A stretch of DNA of 38,457 bases from SAR116 cluster bacterium AG-447-C21. GTDB taxonomy: Bacteria > Pseudomonadota > Alphaproteobacteria > Thalassobaculales > Thalassobaculaceae. Position 1 is the stretch's first letter; the number at the start of each line of letters is the position of its first letter. Below, piece by piece: positions 1 through 6,943 of this stretch. The stretch covers positions 1-38,457 of the forward strand of contig QCQB01000020.1 of the NCBI GenBank assembly GCA_003212315.1. The letters are read 5' to 3'. The notes beneath the pieces are model-generated. The model did not search any database, was not told the origin of the DNA, and saw nothing but the letters and a program-made list of their open reading frames with translations. Position numbers and translations under genes: made by a program.

Positions 1-125
1 AGAAACGTATAGCAGGACATTATTTTGATGGAGTCAAGAAGGTTCAGCAATTAAACTTATAACGAGCAGTCTGCTGATAATTGGGCCAAAAAATTTGTAT
101 ATTGGGATAATAAAGGTTGTGAGAC
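1..125. other. Leading intergenic sequence, no gene seen
   Basis: I see no convincing coding frame, RNA gene or repeat here. The last 30 bases before the ATG at 126 are AT-rich and carry no strong Shine-Dalgarno (SD) sequence. A gene ending left of the window cannot be excluded. Confidence 0.4.
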
Positions 126-887
126 ATGTTAAACTTAGCAGGGAAAAGAGCTATCGTTACTGGCGGAGCGTCTGGAATTGGGCGGGAAACTGCATTAAAG
201 TTAGCTCGATGGGGTGCGATTGTTTTTTCAGGGGATATAGACGCCGATGGAAACGCAAAGACAGTAGAGTTATCGAAACCTTTAGATGGGAATATTGTAG
301 CGATCAATCTGGATATCACCAACGAAGACAGCATTCTGTCTTTTGCTAAAACGATTGGCAATTCCCAGGACTTAGGGGGAGAAGCTATCGACATTATTGT
401 TAACGTAGCGGGATGGGACAAAATTCAACCATTTCTAGATGCCACGCCTGACTTTATGAACAAAGTGTTGGATATTAATTTAAAGGGTCCTATAAACATT
501 ATCCGATATTTTCTGCCCGAAATGGTCGAAAGAAATAGTGGCAAAATTATAAATATATCCAGTGATGCTGGTCGAGTTGGATCTATGGGAGAAACCATTT
601 ATGCAGGCGCAAAAGGAGGCATGATCGCATTCACTAAATCACTAGCACGCGAAACAGCTCGGCATAAAATTAATGTAAACTGTGTTTGCCCTGGCCCTAC
701 AAATACTCCCTTACTTATGGCGCAGCCTGAATCGATGCGCGAAAAACTGGCAAAAGCTGTGCCCTTCAGGCGTATTGGAGAACCAGAGGAAATAGCTGAT
801 GCTGTTTTATTTTTTGCCTCAGATATGTCTAATTATATCACGGGTCAGGTTCTGAGTGTCAGCGGAGGATTAACAATGGCAGACTAA
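126..887 (+). CDS. SDR oxidoreductase, BadH-like
   Basis: This is a classical NAD(P)-dependent short-chain dehydrogenase of 253 aa, the usual family length. Seen: the cofactor motif TGGASGIG at residues 12-19, NVAG at 93-96 (usual form NNAG), and the catalytic set S146, Y159, K163. The stretches around the active site (ISSDAGRVGS) and the C-terminus (GQVLSVSGGLTM) strongly resemble BadH, the 2-hydroxycyclohexanecarboxyl-CoA dehydrogenase of alicyclic acid breakdown. The substrate is therefore plausibly a beta-hydroxyacyl-CoA or cyclic alcohol, but this is inferred from resemblance. It lies 71 bp upstream of a second SDR on the same strand and near a Rieske oxygenase, which suggests one catabolic unit. 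The SD is weak. Confidence 0.85.
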   Translation: MLNLAGKRAIVTGGASGIGRETALKLARWGAIVFSGDIDADGNAKTVELSKPLDGNIVAINLDITNEDSILSFAKTIGNSQDLGGEAIDIIVNVAGWDKIQPFLDATPDFMNKVLDINLKGPINIIRYFLPEMVERNSGKIINISSDAGRVGSMGETIYAGAKGGMIAFTKSLARETARHKINVNCVCPGPTNTPLLMAQPESMREKLAKAVPFRRIGEPEEIADAVLFFASDMSNYITGQVLSVSGGLTMAD

Positions 888-958
888 AACAGAACCATGA
901 AAGTCGAGACTATTCAATTGCCTACTTTTACTCAATATAAGAACCTAGGAGCAGTGAA

Positions 959-1720
959 ATGCGTTTTGAAAATAAGGGTGTTTTGATCACAGGAGCAACA
1001 GGGGGAATAGGACGAGAGACATGTTTTCACTTTGCCGAAGAAGGCGCTGCAGTTGCAGTTACAGATTTAGATTTGGATTTAGCAGAGAGAGTTGCAGCCG
1101 AAATTAGAGAAAAAGGAGGTAAGGCTCACGCATACGAATTAGATGTAACCAACCAACAGCAAACTGATACTGTTATCAATAGATCTGCAGAAGACATGGG
1201 GTCACTCGATATTATTTTCTGTAATGCAGGAATCCGCGAAATAGCACCAGCTCAAGAGCTGGCAATCGAGGAGTGGAAACAAGTTATAGATGTCAATGTC
1301 ACTGGAGTATTTATTTCTGCTCAAACGTTTGCCAAGCACTGTATCTCTAAAGAGAAATCAGGCGTAATAGTAAATACAGCATCCACTCTTGGGGTTATGG
1401 GATCGACAGCGCGTTGTGCCTATTCCACCTCAAAACATGCCGTGGTTGGAATGACAAAGTCACTGGCAATGGACTTGGCTCCACACAATATCCGGGTCAA
1501 TGCAGTTGGACCTGGAGTTATTCGAACACCTTTGACAGAGCCTTATTTTCAGGATGTCGAAATGGCGCAAAAAATAAAAGAAATTCACGCAATGAACCGT
1601 ACCGGGACTGCATCTGAGATTGCCAAAGCCGTTTTATTTTTAGCGAGCGAAGATGCAAGTTTTTGTACCGGTCACAATTTAGTAATAGACGGCGGTTGGA
1701 CCGCGGGAAAGCGAATGTAA
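959..1720 (+). CDS. SDR oxidoreductase
   Basis: Classical SDR of 253 aa. Seen: cofactor motif TGATGGIG at residues 11-18, CNAG at 88-91, catalytic S142, Y155 and K159 (YSTSK), and the PG-x-I-x-TP substrate-loop signature near 182-188. The start is supported by an AGGAG SD within CCTAGGAGCAGTGAAATG. It probably shares a transcript with the SDR ending 71 bp upstream. The substrate is unknown; the neighbours (Rieske oxygenase, CmcJ-like protein, thiolase-fold pair) suggest oxidation of a hydroxyl group in a degradative pathway. Confidence 0.85.
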   Translation: MRFENKGVLITGATGGIGRETCFHFAEEGAAVAVTDLDLDLAERVAAEIREKGGKAHAYELDVTNQQQTDTVINRSAEDMGSLDIIFCNAGIREIAPAQELAIEEWKQVIDVNVTGVFISAQTFAKHCISKEKSGVIVNTASTLGVMGSTARCAYSTSKHAVVGMTKSLAMDLAPHNIRVNAVGPGVIRTPLTEPYFQDVEMAQKIKEIHAMNRTGTASEIAKAVLFLASEDASFCTGHNLVIDGGWTAGKRM

Positions 1721-1769
1721 GTTCATCTTTTCCAACTGTTTACAAACTCGCGGAGGAACTTTTAACCAA

Positions 1770-3128
1770 TCAATTATTTGTACCCGTTAGTCCATATCTA
1801 CTTCCAACGTAACCAGTGGCATGGTCGAACCGCTGCTTCATTACTTCTTCCAAAGAGATGTCTTTATGGGCAACGGCCCCTCCACATTGAACTGCAAAAT
1901 CGTCTGCAACTGCATTACAAGGAGCCTGTCCAGAATGCAGTTTGTCTGCTGCAGACAATATCAGCTTGCGAAACTCAATTATGCCGACGTCGGTCTGGCC
2001 CAAATGCTCGCGGGATCGATCAACTATAGGGCCTTGGCTGTTTTGGATCGCAGCATCTTGTTCTGAAACTCCCTGAATACCTGTATACGTATTTATCTTC
2101 TGATCATTTCGATTCATTAAATAGTCATTACTTTGGCGACGAAGCGGAAGAAATTCAGTATCTACCTCAGCATGAATGGAAAATCCTTTTGTAAACTTTT
2201 CACGTTCCTCAGCGGTTAATGCACGATCCGGATTCCAACTATAGCAAAAGATCCAACAGCTCGTATCATCTATTGGAACCCAGCATTGCCCATGCTGAGT
2301 TTCACCGGGAAAGGCATTAGGTGCATAGGCGTAATTGGGCATAAGGTATTGCGTAGTTCTCCAATATATATCTTCATTATCGGCTCGCCTAGCAGCCCCC
2401 AATAAGAGACCCGCGGGATGTTGTAACACTGTAAATTTTGGACATGGGTCATCACGAACCCATCTAATTCGGTTATCGCCGTCCTGATCACTTAGAGCAG
2501 CACCGGAAACAACGTTGGTTGTTATATTTTCTTTATTATGAATGGGGGCCGGCATATGAAGAAAAGAAAGATGAGCTGTGTCAATGCCTCCTTCTAAAGA
2601 TTGGGCCCAATTACATTCTTGCCATTTTTTAGAAATGAAAACGTGGGAACTTGGGAGCAACGTAAATTCCTGTTTGGGAATCTCAGGTAATTTGTTTTTT
2701 CGAGGCCCCATATAGATCCAAATAAATCCTGCTAATTCTTGTGTGGGATATGCTGTCACTCTGATTTTTTCTTTAAAATTACTGTCTTTAGGAGCAGTCG
2801 GTAAATCTACACAATTTCCATTAATGTCAAATTTCCAACCATGGTAAACACAGCGAATCCCGCATTCTTCATTACGCCCGTAGTAGAGGTCTGCCCCTCT
2901 ATGTGGACACCGTCGATCAATAATTCCAACTTGGTTGTTACTGTCTTTAAACGCTAATAGTGGTTCACCAAGTATATCTAAACGTTTTGGTGGGCAATCC
3001 GGCTCAGGCAATTCTGCACTCAACAATGCCGGAATCCAGAAATACCTGAATAGATCTCCCATAGGAGTCCCGGGTCCAGTTTGTGTTAATTTAAGATTAT
3101 CATCCCTTTTGAGCATATCATCCCCCAT
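1770..3128 (-). CDS. Rieske non-heme iron oxygenase, large subunit
   Basis: A 452 aa oxygenase subunit of the phthalate dioxygenase/O-demethylase type. Seen: Rieske [2Fe-2S] ligands C74-x-H76 and C93-x2-H96 in CPHRGAD and CVYHGW, and the mononuclear iron motif D183-x2-H186-x4-H191 (GIDTAHLSFLH). These enzymes hydroxylate rings or demethylate ethers with O2 and need an electron-transfer partner. No ferredoxin or reductase gene lies nearby, so electrons must come from elsewhere. It is transcribed divergently from the CmcJ-like gene across 126 bp. The start is uncertain: the ATG four codons downstream (at 3116) has a GGGGGA tract just upstream and may be the true start. The substrate is unknown. 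Confidence 0.88.
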   Translation of the reverse strand: MGDDMLKRDDNLKLTQTGPGTPMGDLFRYFWIPALLSAELPEPDCPPKRLDILGEPLLAFKDSNNQVGIIDRRCPHRGADLYYGRNEECGIRCVYHGWKFDINGNCVDLPTAPKDSNFKEKIRVTAYPTQELAGFIWIYMGPRKNKLPEIPKQEFTLLPSSHVFISKKWQECNWAQSLEGGIDTAHLSFLHMPAPIHNKENITTNVVSGAALSDQDGDNRIRWVRDDPCPKFTVLQHPAGLLLGAARRADNEDIYWRTTQYLMPNYAYAPNAFPGETQHGQCWVPIDDTSCWIFCYSWNPDRALTAEEREKFTKGFSIHAEVDTEFLPLRRQSNDYLMNRNDQKINTYTGIQGVSEQDAAIQNSQGPIVDRSREHLGQTDVGIIEFRKLILSAADKLHSGQAPCNAVADDFAVQCGGAVAHKDISLEEVMKQRFDHATGYVGSRYGLTGTNN

Positions 3129-3254
3129 AACCTGCTGACTTAATAATTTATCGTTTTTATTACTTCGTCAATTATTGCAGTTATGGATTTATAGTGTTTT
3201 ATATTTAGACATTTTTTTTTTGATAAAAACAAGTAAAGTTAAGCTGGGGGCGTT

Positions 3255-4112
3255 ATGAACCAGATAGTTAACAAAGACCATGGAATGCCAGGGAAACATA
3301 TCATTGGCGAACTCACTTATATGGTCCGTCAAGGGGAGAAACCCTATTTTGAAAGCTCGATGAGTACAGGCGGCGAACCTAAGATTTTTTTTAATACCGA
3401 AAAATGTCCAACCGCTATCGGTAATATGAGAAACATATCAAAATCTCTATCCATCGATATAAATGGTTTTGAATTGATATCCCATTGCAGCGATGTAGCC
3501 GACTTTTATGAAGATGAATTAATCGAGACACAATATAACAAAGAATTAGACCTTTTTTTAAAAGAAAGAACTGGTGCTGATAGGGTAGTAATATTCGACC
3601 ATACGCGGCGGTCTAATGCTATCAATGGTGCTAACAACCCGGATGGGAAAAGAGGCCCGGCCGTCCGCGTACATGCCGATTACACTGTAAAATCAGGACC
3701 ACAAAGAGCTATGGATACCCTGGGGAAAGAGGAATTTGAAAGAATTCTCACAGAAGGTGGGCGGGTTATCCAAGTTAACGTTTGGCGGCCTATTAACGGT
3801 CCTGTTGAGAGTGCTCCGTTAGCACTAGCGGATTCCGCTAGTATCCCAGCAAACGACCTTATTGCAACCGATCAAAGATTTCCGAATAGAGTTGGTGAAA
3901 TTTACTCCCTAGCCCATGGGACTACGCACCGTTGGTACTACGCTCCTCAAATGACATCCGAAGAAGTTATCCTCATCAAAGGCTGGGATAGCATTGATGA
4001 TGGCCGGGCGCGATTTACGCCCCATGGAGCATTCGATCATCCAGATCAAACAGAAAATTCTAAACCTCGAGAAAGTATAGAAACTAGGACTTATTTAGTT
4101 TTCAAAAATTGA
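3255..4112 (+). CDS. CmcJ/AsaB-family oxidoreductase (putative Fe(II)-dependent)
   Basis: A 285 aa protein that I place in the CmcJ/NvfI/AsaB family (gibberellin desaturase and cephamycin CmcJ relatives). Seen: VHADYT with H140-x-D142, the family block RWYYAPQM-x5-VILIKGWDS around 226-245, a later His in FTPHGAF (H257), and the closing signature PRESIETR at 271-278. HxD plus a distal His and Arg is the usual 2-oxoglutarate oxygenase-like set; the exact ligands are inferred. The start is supported by a GGGGG tract 6 nt upstream of the ATG. It is divergent from the Rieske gene and convergent with the DUF35 gene. Bacterial members of this family are poorly characterised, so the reaction is open. 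Confidence 0.75.
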   Translation: MNQIVNKDHGMPGKHIIGELTYMVRQGEKPYFESSMSTGGEPKIFFNTEKCPTAIGNMRNISKSLSIDINGFELISHCSDVADFYEDELIETQYNKELDLFLKERTGADRVVIFDHTRRSNAINGANNPDGKRGPAVRVHADYTVKSGPQRAMDTLGKEEFERILTEGGRVIQVNVWRPINGPVESAPLALADSASIPANDLIATDQRFPNRVGEIYSLAHGTTHRWYYAPQMTSEEVILIKGWDSIDDGRARFTPHGAFDHPDQTENSKPRESIETRTYLVFKN

Positions 4113-4122
4113 TTCTATTGAA

Positions 4123-4644
4123 TTATTCTTCAGGGTAGCGCCATGGTTTTTGAGGCTGTTCGGCTTCCTTATCTATAGTCCAATGGGGCAAAGCGAATTC
4201 ATTTGTAACATCAACGTAAATAAGTTTAACACGCGTTCCAATACCAACCGTTTTTATAGTTTCTGGCGACACAAATTCGCCATCTTCCGTCATTAGATTA
4301 CCAGCAACCCTCAAAGCTTCATGTTCTGTGGGCTGCCCCTTTTGCATGTCGAGGTCTGCTAAGATAATCATGTATGGAACTTTATCTTTGAAAGCAGGTT
4401 GAATTGGGTGATGAACCTCAACATAAGAATGGACAGTGCCCCTGCCTTCGACCGGAACCCATTCTGATACTCTATCTCCAGTCCATGGGCAGGCGGTCGT
4501 TGGGGGATACCGGAGCAAACCGCTTTTTTTTCCTCGTTGAAGCCTAAATTCTTTCTTTGAGCAGTATTTAAAAAAATCTTTATTTTCTTGATCAAGATCT
4601 TCTATGGTCAGCATCATACCCATGTAGTCACCTTGTATAGGCAT
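4123..4644 (-). CDS. DUF35-type OB-fold protein, zinc ribbon degenerate
   Basis: A 173 aa protein of the DUF35 family, which pairs with thiolase-fold enzymes acting on acyl-CoA. Seen: an N-terminal helical region, a rubredoxin-like segment (LQRGKKSG then PPTTACPWTGD, about 35-57) and an OB-fold with GTVHSYVEVHHP and IILADLD. Where the family normally has C-x2-C twice, only C52 remains; the other positions read Gly, Ser and Thr, so zinc binding is probably lost. It starts 13 bp downstream of the thiolase-fold gene on the same strand, which fits a heteromeric complex such as Ltp2 with its DUF35 partner. The start has a good AGAGGAG SD. Confidence 0.8.
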   Translation of the reverse strand: MPIQGDYMGMMLTIEDLDQENKDFFKYCSKKEFRLQRGKKSGLLRYPPTTACPWTGDRVSEWVPVEGRGTVHSYVEVHHPIQPAFKDKVPYMIILADLDMQKGQPTEHEALRVAGNLMTEDGEFVSPETIKTVGIGTRVKLIYVDVTNEFALPHWTIDKEAEQPQKPWRYPEE

Positions 4645-4657
4645 TGTCTATCTCCTC

Positions 4658-5926
4658 TTACTTGTGGTCTTTAGCCATAACCATGGCGGAACCTGTTCCA
4701 GGCATCGCCCATCCAAGATTGGCTGTAACTTCGACATTTTTTACTTGTCTACACCCCCCCTCTTCGTAGTTATACGTGTGCTCTCGCACACCATCTTCGT
4801 TAATAGGGCAGGAATCATCCACATTTCCTCTTAACTGCCTGGTATTTTCGATTACCATATTCATTCCATGCGTATAACCCTCACAAAGATGTCCACCCGA
4901 CGTATTATTTGGGCGCCTACCACCGAGTTCAATTGTACCATCCGACACGTATTCGCCGCCTTCACCTTTCTTGCAAAAACCGTAGTCCTCAAGTTGCAAC
5001 ATCGTAGTAAAGGTAAACGCGTCATATGATCCCGTAACATCAACATCTTCTGGTCCAAGTCCCGCATTTGACCATAAAATATCTTTAGCGTAATGGCCCG
5101 CTACCGTAGAAATAGGCCCATGCTGATAATGCATATCCGCTCGTGGTTTGCAGCACCGCCCAACGACAGATTGGATAACAGCAGGAGGATTTGGGCAATC
5201 GCGGGCCCGTTCGGTCCGTGTCACTATTATGCAAGTCGCATTATCCGTTTCAACACAGCAATCTAGAAGATGTAAAGGCTTGCATATGATGCGCGAGGAA
5301 ACGACGTCTTCAACAGTGTAACGTTGTTTGTAAAAGGCTTTGGGATTATTAGATGCGTGCTTTGAGTGTGCAACCTTCACGGCAGCAACCTGTTCGGGAG
5401 TTGTACCATAATCATACATGTGCCGCAAAAAAGTTGGTGCAAACATTTGTCCTGCGCTCTGCCAACCATAAGCTCGGTGGTGTATTTGATCCCCGAGGAT
5501 AGGTGCCGCTGATCGAGCTCCGGTTCCACCGATTCGCACTGCTGAATAACCGTTCATCGCCCTATAAATAGCTACCGTTTTGCACATTCCCGCTTCAATA
5601 ACGCCCATAGCGATACCTATTAAAGCCTCTGTTGATGAGCCACCACCATGGACATCCATATAAAAATTGAGCCTAATACCTAAGTCTCCCGCCACCCATG
5701 GCGCAAATGTTGAGTCATTTCCAGAATAACTCAGCATTCCGTCGATATCGCCTGAATCCATGCCGGCGTCTTTCATAGCATTAGAGATAGCCCACGTTGC
5801 AAGAGAGCGGGTGGATTCTGCCGAACCGCGACGATATGTCGTTTCGCCTACCCCACAGATTGAATATTTCCCTCGCAAGTATCTATTAGATGTTACATCG
5901 TGCTCACTAACACTAGATAAAGTCAT
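4658..5926 (-). CDS. Thiolase-fold protein lacking nucleophilic Cys (SCP2-thiolase/Ltp2-like)
   Basis: A protein of 422 aa with the SCP2-type thiolase fold. The ATG at 5926 is chosen because AGGGAG lies 7 nt upstream; an ATG at 5956 without a good SD would add 10 aa. Seen: at the site where thiolases carry Cys (about 92-98) the sequence is VHGGGSS, so thiolysis is unlikely. The C-terminal block YDAFTFTTMLQLEDYGF (from Y301) resembles Ltp2, the steroid side-chain aldolase, and the usual GHP His position reads GYT (Y351). Ltp2, as I recall it, uses two Tyr (294 and 344), also 50 residues apart. Together with the adjacent DUF35 gene this suggests a retro-aldolase acting on a beta-hydroxyacyl-CoA. 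That function is inference. Confidence 0.8.
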   Translation of the reverse strand: MTLSSVSEHDVTSNRYLRGKYSICGVGETTYRRGSAESTRSLATWAISNAMKDAGMDSGDIDGMLSYSGNDSTFAPWVAGDLGIRLNFYMDVHGGGSSTEALIGIAMGVIEAGMCKTVAIYRAMNGYSAVRIGGTGARSAAPILGDQIHHRAYGWQSAGQMFAPTFLRHMYDYGTTPEQVAAVKVAHSKHASNNPKAFYKQRYTVEDVVSSRIICKPLHLLDCCVETDNATCIIVTRTERARDCPNPPAVIQSVVGRCCKPRADMHYQHGPISTVAGHYAKDILWSNAGLGPEDVDVTGSYDAFTFTTMLQLEDYGFCKKGEGGEYVSDGTIELGGRRPNNTSGGHLCEGYTHGMNMVIENTRQLRGNVDDSCPINEDGVREHTYNYEEGGCRQVKNVEVTANLGWAMPGTGSAMVMAKDHK

Positions 5927-6048
5927 GCGGTTTCTCCCTATGGCTTCGTTATTCATGAAACTTTAACTGCAGCGGAAAATAATTGGAAATTATCGTAGAA
6001 AGAACAATCTCTTTATCACGGGTGTGTAAAAAAGGTTTACTGGCAAAG

Positions 6049-6062
6049 TTCGTTAGAACGAA
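6049..6062. promoter_or_regulatory. Perfect palindrome, possible operator
   Basis: TTCGTT-AG-AACGAA is a perfect inverted repeat with 6 bp arms and a 2 bp centre. It lies in the divergent intergenic region between the thiolase-fold gene (minus) and the SDR at 6143 (plus), a typical place for a dimeric repressor site. No regulator gene is visible nearby, and no second copy was noticed. Confidence 0.35.
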
Positions 6063-6142
6063 TTATCAAAATTGATGCAGTATACCTTAAACTAGAATTT
6101 AAGCATAAGCTCTCTATGCCTCATAGAATGAAGGAGAATACA

Positions 6143-6934
6143 ATGCGCGCATTAATTACTGGAGCCAGCCCCGGTATAGGTGGGGCTACATGCCGTCGAT
6201 TAGTTGAAATAGCCAATCTTAAAGGAGAAAAAATCAAGTTAGCTGCCTGTGAAATTACCGAGACCGATGCTGTTAAAACATTAGCGAAAGATCTTAGAGA
6301 TCTAGGTGCGGAAGTACTTATTTTAACAGGAGACTTAAGTAAAAAAGACATCCCTAAAATACTCATAGACCGAGCACTCGATTCTTTTGGAGGACTAGAT
6401 GCCGTGATCAGTAATGCCGGAATCACAAGCCCCGCTCCATTGAACGAACTCGACATAGATCAATGGGATAAGTTGATAGCCGTGAATACCAGAGCGACTT
6501 TACTACTCGCACAAGCCGCGTACACCAGTTTAAAAAATTCAAAAGGTAGCTTTGTGGCTGTTGCTTCAATGTCGGGTATGGGCGCGCATCCAGGAATGGG
6601 GCCATATAGCCCGAGTAAGGCGGCGCTAATCTCATTGTGCCAAGTATTGGCGCAAGAATGGGCTGTTGATGGGATCAATGTGAATACGGTTTCTCCGGGT
6701 ATGATTCGCACACCATTGACACATAAAGTTTACGAAAACAATCAGATCGCGAAAGATAGAGCCGCCTTGATTCCATTAGGGAGAATAGGTGAACCTGAAG
6801 ATATCGCAAATGCCATAGGGTTTTTAATATCTCCGGAGGCTGAATATATGACAGGGCAAAACCTTTTGATAGACGGTGGCTTTGTTGATTCGTTGTATGG
6901 TCATATTCCAGGTCTTCCAAGAAGTACCATTTAA
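6143..6934 (+). CDS. SDR oxidoreductase
   Basis: SDR of 263 aa. The ATG at 6143 is preferred over one at 6116 because AAGGAG lies 8 nt upstream and the protein then begins directly with the Rossmann strand (MRALITG). Seen: TGASPGIG at 6-13, NAGI at 91-94, catalytic S142, Y155 and K159 (YSPSK), and SPG-x-I-x-TP after the active site. The C-terminal tail beyond GQNLLIDGG is somewhat long (about 20 aa), which may reflect oligomer contacts. It is divergent from the thiolase/DUF35 pair and ends 9 bp from the convergent molybdenum subunit gene. The substrate is unknown, plausibly an intermediate of the adjacent aldolase. Confidence 0.83.
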   Translation: MRALITGASPGIGGATCRRLVEIANLKGEKIKLAACEITETDAVKTLAKDLRDLGAEVLILTGDLSKKDIPKILIDRALDSFGGLDAVISNAGITSPAPLNELDIDQWDKLIAVNTRATLLLAQAAYTSLKNSKGSFVAVASMSGMGAHPGMGPYSPSKAALISLCQVLAQEWAVDGINVNTVSPGMIRTPLTHKVYENNQIAKDRAALIPLGRIGEPEDIANAIGFLISPEAEYMTGQNLLIDGGFVDSLYGHIPGLPRSTI

Positions 6935-6943
6935 AACTTGTAG

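Noticed and set aside
4123-4644. DUF35 gene as a pseudogene because zinc Cys are missing
   Set aside because: The frame is intact with a good SD, and the partner enzyme is also altered in its active site, so a specialised pair is more likely.
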